Source: Eledone cirrhosa (lineage: Eukaryota > Mollusca > Cephalopoda > Octopoda > Eledonidae). Taken from it: 64,000 nucleotides of DNA. The DNA lies in the NCBI GenBank assembly GCA_964016885.1, contig OZ024740.1, positions 989,004-1,053,003 on the forward strand, in the 5' to 3' direction. The notes beneath the pieces were generated by a model that had not been told where the DNA came from, searched no databases, and saw only the letters and a program-made list of their open reading frames with translations. The translations under genes and the position numbers were made by a program. Below, in pieces: positions 42,109 through 54,410 of this stretch (its first letter is position 1; each line of letters starts with the position of its first letter).

Positions 42109-43560
42109 CGATAAACCCGATCACTGTGAAATGTGAAACACACAAATATACAAACACACTCTGGAAAGAAGAAAATAAATATATATATGTGTGTCTGTCT
42201 GTGTGTATATATATATATATTGCTACTGAGGGTAGGATAACCTGATGAGCTGGCTCCTGTGGTGGATACCTAAACATTGTAAGACCCTAGTGGGATGACT
42301 GAGATTGACCTACATAGATCAGATGTCTCAGGATGTCCAGCTGGAGATTAATGATCTCAGGAATGCCATGGAAGATCGTGATATCTAAAAAAGAATAGTA
42401 GAATTGTTCTGGCCAATCCACCTGACCTAATAAATGATAATTATAATAATATATATTAATGAACATTTATGGGGAAATATGTTAGAAATCATTCTCAGAG
42501 GTTTTGTATTGTAATCCACAAATACACCCTGTAGAAAGTTCCACTTCATATTATTTGTCATTAATGTTTCTTATAGAGACACAATCTCATTTCATTGTTG
42601 AGGGTGGTGGATTTGCAGAATCGGTAGAGTGTCAGACGATATGCTTTGTGTCATATAGTTACAGCCCTTTACATTCTGTGTTAAAATCCTGCTGAGGTTA
42701 GCTTTACGTTTCTTCCTCACAGTTTCAGTAAAACAATGTACGAGTAATCCATTGGGGTCGATTTAATTGGCATTACCCATTCTCTTCCAATTGCTGGACT
42801 TAATTTAAAAGTAGAAACATTTATTTAGTCTTAAAATGGCTTTCTGCCATATTTCTTCTTGTTCTCTGCTCTCTGAGTTTAAATCTTGCTGAGGTCAACT
42901 TTGCCTTTCATCCATTCAAGGTTGATAACAAAAAAGTACCAGTCTACCACAAGGGCCTGTTCTTCCTCTCTATATTTCTTTCTCACTTCCTCCCTCTCAT
43001 TTTCTCTCCTTCTCTGGAAGAAATCACGTGTTCTAACCTGGTGAGTGAAGGGCTCGACCAAGCTTCAAATGTCCACAGTGACACCCCTATGACTCCATCA
43101 GTGCAAGAAAAACAAAACAAGATTGATGTGTTTATATGTGTTATTTTACAAACACTAACTGGTTTATATTTATATTTATGACAAAATATCCACATTTATG
43201 TGTAAATAAAAACAATTTTATAACTTTAATATTTGTTGGATGACAGTTCAAATTATGACTTTTTTTTTAGAAATAATTCACATTTGAAAATACTTTACAA
43301 TTTTCTTCTCTTGCCAAACAAAGGTTTGGTAGGACCCTTCAGTTGTGTCAAAGACATGACAACCTCTTTAGGACTGGTGCCACAATAAAATACACTCAGT
43401 AGAATGTGGGACCATATGTAAGAGAGATGTGGTCGCCCACTGCACCCTGGTTTGTAAAGACCTGTCCCACCCTTGCTAGCAGGGAAAGTAGACATTAAAT
43501 GATGATCTATGATGTCATTGGTGCCAAGCTGTTTCAGCTATTCCCTTGGACAACATTATA
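42109..43560 (+). repeat. Module 3 3' flank and extended flank
   Basis: Order as after Z1 and Z2: CATCACTGTGAAATGTGAAAC, GGCTCCTGTGGTGGATACCT (42250), GCCATGGAAGATCGTGATAT, decayed SINEs at about 42600-42960, CTTCTCTGGAAGAAATCACG and GACATGACAACCTCTTTAGG. No LINE sits in the 3' flank here, so this is an empty site relative to H and J. No gene. Confidence 0.7.
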
Positions 43561-44390
43561 TATAATGTGTATGTAGTATATATATATAGTTTATATATTG
43601 TCTATATGTAGCATATACTCTATATATGCAGTATTTATATATAGTGTATATTTTGTGTATATGTAGCGCATACACTCTATACATATTATTTATATATATA
43701 TATATAGTGTATATATTGTGTATATGTAGCACATACACTATATACATAGTATTTATATGTGTATATATATATAGTGTATATTTTGTGTATCATCATTACA
43801 TCTACTTTTCCATGATTGCATGGGTTGGACGGGTCAGGCCCCGGTATTTAACTATCTTCCTCTTCTCTCTATTGCAGGTAGTAAAGCCTGGGTTTGTGGC
43901 CGCGGGGAAAAGGTTGGAGGCAGAGAATGATCCAACCCATGCTAAACCTCCAACTAAAACTGATACTTGTCTTTTTCAGCTGTGGAGATTAGAGACATGT
44001 GGAATTACGTGTCTTGCTTAAGGTCACAATGTACCTCCCTGGCTGACAATTGAAAACATGATATTACAATATGTGTATGACTTCATTATAAAATATATAT
44101 GTGTTTGTATACATATATATAGTATATATTTGTGTGTATACATTGTCTCATTCCATGAGAGTAACTTGGTCAGCCTATGAACTCCTCATCCGACCCTTCT
44201 ATATGTATATACATGTTTGTCTGTGTGTGTGTACATATGTATATAGAATATTGTCACAACTACTATATACACCACATATACACTATATATAATATTGTCC
44301 AATATATATAGACTATATATCATGTTGTCCATGGGAAAAGCTGATATAGATCGGCACCAGTGACATTACAACTATTATATACACTATATA
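43561..44390. repeat. R-block copy, inverted relative to 7433-8047
   Basis: CAGGCCCCGGTATTTAACTA, CTCCATGAG-type stretches and CCATGGGAAAAGCTGATATA match 7433-8000 in reverse, next to LINE copy E just as the other lies next to copy A. Frames here are microsatellite or repeat translations. Confidence 0.75.
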
Positions 44391-46137
44391 TCATCATCAC
44401 CATTATCATTTAATGTCTATCTTCCACGCTAGCATGGGTTAGACAGGAATTGTCCCACTTGAGACAAGATTGATCGGGTGACCGTGTATCACTCATATAG
44501 GACTGTATCTGGCAGGTTTTCTACAACTGGATGCCCTTCCTAACACCAACCACATTTCCAGTGTGGACTGGGAGTCTTTTCCTCATGACACCTACACAAC
44601 CTCTTTAGTTTGGAGTGGATGTTGTGGTACCAACATAACTTTACAGAGACAGGGTGGTGTTGGTGGGAGTGGGAGGATGGAGTACAGGTTGTGGGTTGGG
44701 TGTATATTTGGTTAAGAGAGGCCTACTGACTGTAGGTTAACTTTGCACGTAGGGAAGTCAGGCCTTCTCTGTTACTGTTTGGTGCCATAGATCTCGAACC
44801 AGTGACATTGTCTTAGAGAGGTATAAGTGTGCAAGGTTGGATTTTATGTCGTCCCAGGTTTTTCTGGGTCTACCTACTCCGTAACTTCCATCAATTTTGA
44901 TCACCCTGCACTTTTTTATAAAGCTGTCATCTTTCATGCACATCACATGACCATACCAACATAGTCTTCTCTCAAGTAAACAGCATCTGATCCCTCTTAT
45001 TCCTAATTCTCACTTAGTTTGTTTATGTTTTGCCGTTCATGTATATTACAATTACACGTCCAACGGACCATGCATGCTTCGTTCCTTTCCAATCTGCGCA
45101 GGTCCTCTGCACACAATGCCCATGTCTCACTGCCATATAACATTGCTGTTCGTATACAAGCATCATACAATTTGCCTTTCATTTTTAGAGAGAAACCTTT
45201 TGTGGCCAACAGCGGTATAAGCTCTCTGAGCTTTTTCCATCCCTTTCTAACTCTGGTTCCTACACTTTCAGAGCACCCTCCACCACTGATTTTGTCACCC
45301 AGGCAACGGAAAGTGTCCACTATTTCTATAGAACCATCTGGGCAATAGAAGGTGCTAGTATCCTGTGGGTACTTGCTTCTTATTTCACATGAGCATTGGC
45401 CACATATAAAATCTACATTCTTAGATAGCTTGCCTGTGATCTCACTACATGTACCCATAGTTTGGATTTGGGACATAGAATGGAATTTCTTCCTACTCAT
45501 TTCCTACACACTGAGCATGGCACCAGTGCCCTATTTTCTTTTCTACATACTAGACCTTTAGTCTTAGACAAGTTAACTTTAAGGCCTTTTGATTCAAGGC
45601 CATGCCTCCATTTTTGGAATTTCTTCTGTAGTTCAGCCATAGATTCGGCTAGGAGAGTTAGAGCATCTGCATATAGAAGTTCCCATGGGCAGCTGGTCTC
45701 AAACCCCTCTGTTATAGCCTGAAGGGCAATAATAAATAGGAGGAAGCTAAGGATGGGCCTTGCTGAACACCTACTTTTACGCTAAATTCTTCACTATATT
45801 CATTGTTAATTTTAACCTTGCTGACTGTTTCTTTATACATGGCTTGTATAGCTCTCACAAGCCATTCATATACTCCTACATTTTTAAGAGCCCACCAGAT
45901 AACGGAGCGGGGGACTCTGTCAAAGGCTTTCTCCAAGTCAACAAAAGCTAAGTATAAGGGGTTTACTTTTAGCTAGCTACTTCTCCTATAGTTGCTGTAC
46001 AAGGAAAAAAGCATCTGTGGTATTTTACCTGGCATGAACCCAAACTGCATTTCAACTAGATCAATTTGGTCTCTGATTAGTTGTGCAATAACTCTTTCTG
46101 TGACCTTCATGACCTGGTCAACTACCTTAATGCCTCT
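44391..46137 (-). pseudogene. LINE copy E, 3' part (RT to tail), frame broken
   Basis: The 3' tail is at 44391-44420 (CATCATCACCATTATCATTT). C-terminal pieces: SYGVGRPRKTWDDIKSN (44946-44758) and LYDACIRTAMLYGSETWAL (45500-45003). RT pieces: KAFDRVPRSVIWWALKNVGV (45936-45712) and VVDQVMKVTERVIAQLIRDQ (46206-45973). Stops and shifts throughout. The element is split at 46137/48168 by an LTR retrotransposon. Confidence 0.88.
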
Positions 46138-46500
46138 ATAACAAAATACTGATGTATATGAATATAACATGAGACGTGGTTTGTGTGTATAATATTTAAT
46201 TAACAATTTGTGGATATATAGAACAGTATAGTTGACATGTCAATGAATAGATGAAAGAATGAAGCAAAGTTATTAGTTACCGTTTGGTCGCCAGGCGAAC
46301 GCGCCTGGCGGAAGGCCATGAGCCGAAAAAGCAAATGAGAGAGAGGGAGCTGAAAGTTATTCGTTTTATAGGGTTCTGCCGGAAGTGATAAAAAGGGTTC
46401 TATCACTCCAACGGAAAGCAACTCCAGCTACTGCCTGTCTAGAGAGTGTTACTCTATTGGTGATGTGTGTGTCACAACAAGGGAGGCAACTCCTGCCACA
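46138..46500 (-). repeat. LTR (3' by element orientation)
   Basis: 363 bp, the same length as its partner, with roughly 15 visible differences (about 4 percent). In element orientation it begins TGTGGCAGGAGTTGCCTCCC and ends TTTTGTTAT, so the usual CA end is not conserved. Confidence 0.9.
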
Positions 46501-47509
46501 TTACCTCCCGCCAAATTTTTAAAATATAAAAATCGTATGAAATATGTATGTCGTAAGTTGGCGAGAATGTTGTAACAGGCATGAAAATTACGAAAAAAAA
46601 TAATGTTTGCAAAAATTAATGATAGATATCAAGGTAGCCAACCGCTCTTGGCCAGAGAACGACTGGACATCTATCTATCCATCACCCAAAGATACAATGT
46701 AATCAAAGTAAGAGAAGAGCTCAAAGTTCAAATTACAGTTCACAGGTGTGCAATCACATGACAGCAGGAAAGAAAGTGTGTTCCAGAGAATAAATGCAGG
46801 TGGTTTCTGTTCTGTGGTATAACGTGAAATTTCCAACCTCCGAGTGGATTTCTCACAGGAAGAGTGCCGCAAAAATAAATTCTCTGGCTTGTTCTGCTGG
46901 TTTTGGTTGTTGATGAAGCTGTGTTGCTGTTGATGTTGTCTCGCGGGGTGAGCGTATTCGATGTTTAAATTCACAGTAAAATATTTTTTCAGAAAAAATG
47001 AGTTGCGCAAAGTGCTAGAAATAACAGCCGAAGTTGATGGTCGATGTTGAGAATGCGTTGACCTGGAAGGGTCAAGAGGCCAGCGACCAAAGAAATAAGC
47101 ATTCTGAATAAAGGCGCAGTTTTCAACGGCAAATTTACGGGGTAAATTTTTAAACCGGCAAATAGGAGAATATAGCTTAAGGCTGGAGAATCCTTGGCGA
47201 AAAACGTTATCCCTGGCGTGTGGCTATCTCCGTTAGTCGAGAATCCTGCTGCCTACACGTGCCAAAACAAGGTTAAGTTGAAAAAAAGAAATATTTCTAT
47301 TGCGCGAGAAAATGATAGTGCAACAGGTCGTTGGCAGCCATTTTGAAAAAATGTGTGTGTGAAAGTGACAATGATGAAAAAGAAAGAAAGGCTTCACTTA
47401 GTATAACAAATATGGCAAGTTCAATTTTTCTTTTGTGAACGATGAAAAAAACTTGAACGATGAAAAAAAGCAATAGTTGAGATTCATCGAAAATAAATGG
47501 TTCATGTTG

Positions 47510-47548
<39 letters not shown>

Positions 47549-47804
47549 TTTTGTTTGTTTGTTTGTTTTTAAAGTGTTCGTTGTAAGAAGAAACGAAAAA
47601 CATATATATACAGTGAAATGCGACAGTTAGTTGATGCGTGAGAGAAAAAGAGTCTGTCTGAACGAGAATTTCACATGTGCGTGTGTTCGTTTCTTTGACT
47701 GCGTATTTTCATAGTTTGTCAATAAAATTTGCTGCGTATTCGTAATGTTACTCACACAACACCAGATTCTGCTATTTTTTCTTTTTTTTTCGGGGTCACC
47801 ACTT
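46501..47804 (-). other. Interior of the LTR element
   Basis: 1304 bp without retroviral-type coding motifs. A 111-residue frame (47010-46675) has a Gln/Asn-rich middle (HQQQHSFINNQNQQNKPEN) and no recognised domain. A poly(A) run of about 26 lies at 47518-47543. Confidence 0.75.
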
Positions 47805-48167
47805 ATAACAAAATACTGGGTTGTATAAGTATAACATTAGACGTGGTTTGTGTGTATAATATTTAATTAACAATTTGTGGATATATAGAACAGTATAGTT
47901 GACATGTCAATGAATAGATGAAAGAATGAAGCAAAGTTATTAGTTACCGTTTGGTCGCCAGGCGAACGCGCCTGGCCGAAGGCCATGAGCTGAAAAGGCA
48001 AATGAGAGAGACGGAGCTGAAAATTATTCGTTTTATAGGGTTCTGCCGGAAGTGATAAAAAGGGTTCTATCACTCCAACGGGAAGTAACTCCAGCTACTT
48101 CCTGTCTAGAGAGCGTTACTCTATTGGTGATGTGTGTGTCACAACAAGGGAGGCAACTCCTGCTACA
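47805..48167 (-). repeat. LTR (5' by element orientation)
   Basis: 363 bp; contains GGCGAACGCGCCTGGCCGAAGG in two halves, GTTCTGCCGGAAGTGATAAA and GTGATGTGTGTGTCACAAC. It begins TGTAGCAGGAGTTGCC in element orientation. Confidence 0.9.
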
Positions 48168-49600
48168 CCTCTATAGTTTCCCCTATCTAGGGCATCTCCT
48201 TTACCCTTGTAGCAGTTAACGATGCTGCTGCTACGCCAGTCATCTGGTATGACCCCATTCTGTATTACTTGGTTTACTATCTGGGTGTCCATAGTATGTT
48301 CCACCATTCCAGATGCTTTCAACATCTCAACAACTATCTCCAAAGGCCCAGCTGCCTTGCCCGTCTTCATATCTTTGATTGCCTTACTTACTATACTACC
48401 ATTAACTTGCACCGCTGGTCTCTCTATTGGATTGATTTGGGGCAGACTATCTTTTTCCCATTTATTTTCCTCATTTAGTAGTCTCTCGTAGTGACACTTC
48501 CAAGCTACCTTCTTATCAGTATCAGTGACGGCAAGTACACCATCATCATTACGGACACACTTTTCCCTGAGAATATCACGGTTTTTCTTGACACTTTGTT
48601 TTGCGATCCTGAACACCTCACGTTGTAGAACATGGTTGAACTTTCTATTCTCTGCTTCCCTTCTTGCAAAGTACAATTGTCTCCTAGCCACCTAATAGTG
48701 TTCTCTACTTTCCCCATCCCACAATACTTTCCAAGCCTAATTGTCTCCTCCACCTCCAAGTTACTCTCCTCCTGCCTATAGGTCTGCTCCAGCAACAGAT
48801 TTCATCTGTCGCCTTCAGCAGGTTAACTTTCAAGAATTCCCACTATCCCTCTATATTGTATGTCTCTAATTGCACCTCTTTACTGTCAAAAGCATTAACT
48901 AATATGCTTTTAAATTTGTCACTGGCTGTGGGGTCCTTCAACTTCCATATTCTCCTTAAGGTAGTCCTCCTCTGTCGTCGAGTATGTCTAGTCCTGACTG
49001 TGAGGTCACTAACTACTAGGCTATGTTGGGAGGTGAATTCTTCACAGGGGAGGGACTTAGTGTTTACAACAAACACTCTGTCACACACATCTTCTAGTAA
49101 GGATATCGTATATCTGGCTGGCGTGTTCCCCTGATCTACAGGTGATCAAGTGATTGTCTCGTTTTTTGAAGTTTGTGTGACAGGTAGTTAGGTTATTAGC
49201 GTCACAAAATTCCAGGATCCTGAAGCCTTCCTCATTTCTGGCATGAAACCCATAGCCTCCATGGATTCCATCATAACCATCACTATGTTGTCCAATGTGA
49301 CCATTTAGTTCACCAGCAATAATTATGTAGTCACTGTTGGTTATTTGGGAGGAAGTGAGCATTAACAAATCATAGAACCTGTCTTTTATAACGTCAAGTA
49401 TGCCAGATTGGGGTGCATAAGCGGATATTATTGTCATAGTAGTTCTATTTAGAACTAGTCTTATTTTAATTATTCTGTCGTTCACTCTATTTACGGCAAT
49501 TGCCTTAGCTACCCATTTCTCTGCTAACATAATTCCTACTCCACTCAGCCCATCCAGAAAAGTTTATAGCATCTTTTTTTACCTACAATGATTCTAGCAG
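48168..49600 (-). pseudogene. LINE copy E, 5' part (endonuclease, linker, RT start)
   Basis: 49530-49081 reads the endonuclease middle: LAEKWVAKAIAVNRVNDRII, ISAYAPQSG, IIAGELNGHIGQHSDGYDGI (catalytic DxN changed to ExN) and LEFCDANNLTTCHTNF. 49088-48843 and 48795-48505 are linker pieces. 48691-48170 reads ARREAENRKFNHVLQREVFR to DALDRGNYRG, where the LTR element cuts in. Together with 44391-46137 this is the longest copy of the LINE in the window. Confidence 0.87.
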
Positions 49601-49648
49601 ACAAACCCCTGCACCTAGTCTCTTGAACACACACACATATATATATAC

Positions 49649-50740
49649 CTTGACTTTGCGAAAGCTTTCAATTCTGTGCCACACAAAAGACTTATGGCAA
49701 AACTCTCTGCAATGAAGGATGATCTTTTTAACTGGTTGAAGTCCTTCATTCTCAGTCGAAGAGAGATAGTCACGGTTCTGGGACAGCATTCCTCACCATA
49801 TGAGATGTCATCTGGTGTACCACAGGGATCTGTTCTTGGCCCCCTTTTGTTTGAGGCATATATTAATGACATAGATGCCAACTTAAAGAATGCCACAGTA
49901 CGCAGATGACATCAAGCTGTACCTTGGGATAAAAAGGACAAAACCCAGCATCCACATACTCCCTCCACAGCACTAATATCAAGAAGTCTTCTTGTGAACG
50001 TGACCTGGGCATTACGGTCAGCAGCAATTTGCGTTGGACGAAGCACGTCTCTAAAATTGTCAAGAGGGCTGAGGGTGTCTTAGCACCACTCAGCAAGACC
50101 TTTGTCAGCCGCTCTCCAGCTATCTATTTAAGGCTGTACATGGCTATGGTGCGGCCACAATTAGAACTTTCAGTCTGGAACTCCTATCTTGCTCAGCACA
50201 TTGACCGCCTGGAAACTGTTCAGAGACGTGCAACCAAGCGAATACCCTCCATCAAGCATCTACCATACTCTGAACGCCTTGCTTCCCTGGGCATGGATAC
50301 ATTGAAGCTCCGACGCCTGGCAACTGACTTGGTAAACACCCACAAAATTGTTAACCATCTTGCTAACAACAACCCTGAGTACCTTTTTGATCTCCATGTG
50401 TCTAACACACGTGGACATGCCCACAAAGTCAGAAAACAGCACAGTTCCCATGACTTTCGGAAACATTTTTTCACGCTCAGAGTTGTTGAAGCATGGAACA
50501 AACTACCTGCATCAGTTGTTAGCTGTCGAGACACTGCATCCTTTAAAGCCTCCATGCTTCCCGAGATTCGCCAACACTACACCTAATGTTCCCCCTCCAT
50601 ACACATAGACACATGTATATCATGACTCATACACTATTCACTTCCCTGACATTTGTGTATTATTCTATGTACTATACATGCACCTTTGACGAGTTGTAGT
50701 GCACCTGAGCACTTTACACAATAATTTCTTATTATTATCA
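49649..50740 (+). pseudogene. Second CR1/L2-like LINE copy, truncated and frameshifted
   Basis: Starts within RT motif A (LDFAKAFNSVPHKRLMAKLS). 49676-49909 holds SSGVPQGSVLGPLLFEAYIN. The YADD region (YADDIKLYLGIKR, 49908-49945) lies in a shifted frame, followed by a deletion of about 200 bp relative to 2641-4005. 50029-50586 holds the C-terminal part, RRATKRIPSIKHLPYSERLA. It ends in CTTATTATTA. Its 5' edge abuts LINE copy E. Confidence 0.88.
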
Positions 50741-51701
50741 GCATGAACAGCCTGTTGGGGCCAGTTAGAACAGAAAATGTAAGAGAATTCTGGCCGTATA
50801 CGGACGGTTTAAATAAATGATTTAATAAATAACAGCTGTATTGAAACACTACTGTGTTGTTCTGAGATGATTTCAGTAGAATTTCAAATGGTAGAAGGAC
50901 AAATATATTCTACATTTACTTTAATATAGATTTAAACAAAGATGTAGAATGTCAGAATTGGTAGTGTCAGATAACCTACCATTGCAGTATTTGTCCTGGT
51001 TCTTAACATTCTGAGTTCAAATCCCACTGAGGTAAATTTTATATTTCATTCTTCTAGGCTAGATAAAATATATTATATGTACTACTGTTGATTTAATAAA
51101 CTTTGTCCTTCCCCAAAATTGGTGGTCTTGAGCCTAATTTACAAATCAATAGAGATTTAACAAGTTTGTTGTTTAAAATTTCTCAAAACACTTTTATTTA
51201 GTGTGACTAGTGCAGTAAATTGGCTGTAATCGATAGTCAGACAACAAGCTTTGGATCATATAGTTATGTCCTGTTACATTCTGAGTTCAAATCTTGTGGA
51301 GGGTAGCTTTCCCTTTCATCCATACATGGTTGATAAAATAAAGTACCAGTAATGCACTGATGTTGATTTAACTTTCCCCATCCCCAATATTATTGGGCCT
51401 GTGCCTACATCAAATACCATTATTTACTGTGTCTAAGAATACTCAGTAACCTATACTATCACTACCCCAATGATACCAGCCAAGACAGATAGAATTTTAA
51501 ACATTTCAAATACCAATGAAGTGTTTGTGTTTATTTATTCTAACTACTTTCAAGATATCATTACATATGGTGTTCTTAACAGATATTTAGATGGGAAATT
51601 AACAAAAATATTGAATCACAAACTGGACAAATTCCTCAAATGTTACTCTTTACTTAACAAAAATAGATTGAATTTCAGGAGATAAATATAGTTTATTTAA
51701 T

Positions 51702-52103
51702 CATCATCATCATCACCGTTTTACGTCCGTTCTTCCACGCTAGCATGGGTTAGACGGGTTGTCCTGTTGTGGGCAGTGTCCGGTCGGCTGACCTTGTCTT
51801 GCTCATACGGGAACTGATTCTGGCTTGATTTCTACAGCTGGATTCCCTTCCTAACACCAACCTCATTTACAGTGAGTGCTGGGTGCTTTTTTCCATGGCG
51901 CCTACACGTCCACTTTACAGTGTGGGCTGGGTGCTTTTTTGCACCTCCACGACCACTGCGGTCCCTATCATCTCATTTCTAAACTGGAGCAATGTGAAAT
52001 AAAGTGTCTTGCTCAAGGAAACAACACATCACCCGGTCTGAGAATTGAACTCACAACCACTCGATTGACAGCCCAATGCTCTAACCACTAAGCCATGTGC
52101 CTT
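51702..52103 (-). mobile_element. SINE S3 with ATTTAA target duplication
   Basis: Tail TCATCATCATCATCACCG, LINE-like 3' part, then the tRNA-like head in reverse (CCACTAAGCCATGTGCCTTC). ATTTAA flanks it on both sides; arm 1 at 28535-28550 (TTAAATAAACTATATTTATC) is the empty site. Confidence 0.9.
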
Positions 52104-52239
52104 CATTTAATATGTTATGAAAACCTAATAAATGATTTATGCTAAAAAGAAACAATATAAAAACCAGGAAAAGACATATACACTCCTTCAATTAAATGTG
52201 TAAGGAATTGAACTAGGAACAGTAATTTGTAAATTTCTA

Positions 52240-53095
52240 TTTCAACACAATAAAGCACAATAAACTGTAGAAATGTTGAACTGAAGAACTGTTGAACTGG
52301 AGAAATGTCGAACTATAGAACTGTTGAAATGAAGAACTGTAGAACTGTTGAACTGAAGAACTGAAGAACTGAAGAACTGTAGAACTGTAGAACTGAAGAA
52401 CTGTAGAACTGAAGAACTGTAGAACTGTAGAACTGAAGAACTGAAGAACTGTAGAACTGAAGAACTGTAGAACTGAAGAACTGTAGAAGTGAAGAACTGA
52501 AGAACTGTAGAACTGAAGAACTGTAGAACTGAAGAACTGTAGAACTGAAGAACTGTAGAACTGAAGAACTGTAGAACTGTAGAACTGAAGAACTGTAGAA
52601 CTGAAGAACTGTAGAACTAAAGAACTGTAGAACTGAAGAACTGTAGAACTGAAGAACTGTAGAACTGAAGAACTGTAGAACTGAAGAACTGTAGAACTGA
52701 AGAACTGTAGAACTGAAGAACTGTAGAACTGAAGAACTGTAGAACTGAAGAACTGAAGAACTGTAGAACTGAAGAACTGTAGAACTGAAGAACTGTAGAA
52801 CTGTAGAACTGAAGAACTGTAGAACTGAAGAACTGAAGAACTGAAGAACTGTTGAACTGTAGAACTGAAGAACTGTAGAACTGAAGAACTGAAGAACTGA
52901 AGAACTGTAGAACTGAAGAACTGTAGAACTGAAGAACTGTAGAACTGAAGAACTGTAGAACTGAAGAACTGTAGAACTGAAGAACTGAAGAACTGAAGAA
53001 CTGTAGAACTGAAGAACTGTAGAACTGAAGAACTGTAGAACTGAAGAACTGTAGAACTGAAGAACTGTTGAACTGTAGAACTGTAGAACTGTAGC
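52240..53095. repeat. 9-bp minisatellite, roughly 95 units, two alternating variants
   Basis: Units are AACTGTAGA and AACTGAAGA in an irregular alternating order, with a few AACTGTTGA. All three minus-strand frames stay open (SSTVLQFYS, SSVLQFFSS) because the unit is a multiple of three without a stop; they are not genes. Arm 1 at 28350-28402 keeps only about five unit-like motifs (TTCAACATTTCTTCATTTC). Confidence 0.95.
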
Positions 53096-53759
53096 ACTCA
53101 AGTGAGGATGTAACAACACTGAATGTAATTCCATGGCAACAGAAATAATTGTGTACTCCTGGAGCTGTCAGGCTGTACTTCAAACCTGTTGGATAAAATT
53201 GTGTACCCCAGTTTAGCTGAAGTATAATAGGCAAAAATATGAGCACACTTGAAACACATAATTGTGATATGATTGGTTGTCATTAAATAATTGAACAATA
53301 ACGCAGCACTTGTTAAATGGCATACAATGAGTTCAATATGTGATAATGTTGGTGAGCTTTCTAATATTTCTGAGACAAGGCACTCACAGCATTACTTCAG
53401 GTGATAGAGAGTCTCTCAATTACACACCACAACAGGGAATGTTTGTGTTGACCTCTAACATATCTGAGACAAGACACAGCATTAGTTCAGGTGATAGAGA
53501 CAAGACAAATCATTACCTCAGATGATAGAGGGTCCCTCAATTACACATTACAACAGGGAATTTTAGCTGTTGCAAACAAATAAAAAAAGAAAAAAAGAAT
53601 TTTACATTTACATCATTAAAAATGAATTTAGGAAGACAAAAGTTAGACATGCAAAGGATTTTGATTCCAGTTAAAAACATATTTAAGAAATGGAGTCTGT
53701 AGAAGGGTTATGGTTACATTTTTGATTTTGGTGGACAATAAGTTTAGACTGGTAAAAGG

Positions 53760-53985
53760 AAGGGTATCTCAGGGTTCACAGTTAAATAGTTTTATCACCA
53801 GTGTGTGTGTTTCTAAGTTACTGTTAGTCACAAAATATTTCCCATATGTTTCACCAGGGAAGGTCCTTTTTCTGCAGTCTGAATATGTGGCCAACATGAG
53901 TAGAATTCTCAATAAAAGATGTTCAGCATGTTTCACACTGGAAGTTTCTTTCCCCCAGTCTGAAGACATATATGTTTATTAAGTA
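53760..53985 (-). pseudogene. C2H2 zinc-finger pseudogene, arm 2
   Basis: Inverted copy of 27430-27690. On the minus strand TTCAGACTGGGGGAAAGAAA, CAGTGTGAAACATGCTGAAC and GAAACATATGGGAAATATTT are finger remnants with stops and shifts. Confidence 0.75.
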
Positions 53986-54410
53986 CCAAACTATCTGTAA
54001 AAGATTTCTCACATGAAATGAAATATTTAATCATGCAACGCCTACCTTGAAACATGTAGCTCACTCTGTTATCTACAAAATATTAACTTTCACTTTAACA
54101 TGAGATAATTAGTACATAAAATATAATTATATTAATTAAAGTTATAATTAAGACAGCAGGTATGTGGTGTCGTTGACAGTGTTTCCTTTTCCAGATGGTG
54201 ACATGACTTAAAAGTCCCCTACATAATTTAATACATTCAGAAACAACTTCACTTATATCAATTCACACGTTCAATCAATATGTTAGTTCTTTATTCAGAC
54301 TTGTGTAAATAACATTCAGAATTTTATATAACTGCTCATATTAAACCAAAATACATTATTAAAGGTAATAAAATATTTAAGAAATGGAAATGAAAAGAAG
54401 GAAAACGAAA

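Larger units (their letters stand above)
46138..48167 (-). mobile_element. Short non-autonomous LTR retrotransposon inserted in LINE E
   Basis: Two 363-bp LTRs (46138-46500 and 47805-48167) enclose 1304 bp. A 5-bp duplication CCTCT flanks it (46133-46137 and 48168-48172); the host LINE reads GCCTCTATAGTTTCC when it is removed, as in copy A. On the minus strand a candidate primer-binding site AAGTGGTGACCCCG lies directly inside the 5' LTR (47791-47804). A polypurine tract GGCGGGAGGTAA lies directly before the 3' LTR (46501-46512). The interior encodes no protease, RT or integrase, so it must depend on another element. Confidence 0.9.
50735..54410. repeat. Inverted segmental duplication, arm 2
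   Basis: Reverse complement of 27050-30610. Contains SINE S3 (51702-52103) and a 9-bp minisatellite not expanded in arm 1, and lacks LINE G. Decayed SINEs at about 50940-51150 and 51200-51425 mirror those in arm 1. Confidence 0.9.

Noticed and set aside
52237..53246. Open frames of 209-286 residues on the minus strand (SSTVLQFYSSS repeats)
   Set aside because: All three frames are open because the 9-bp unit has no stop; they are translations of a minisatellite, and the inverted duplicate lacks it.
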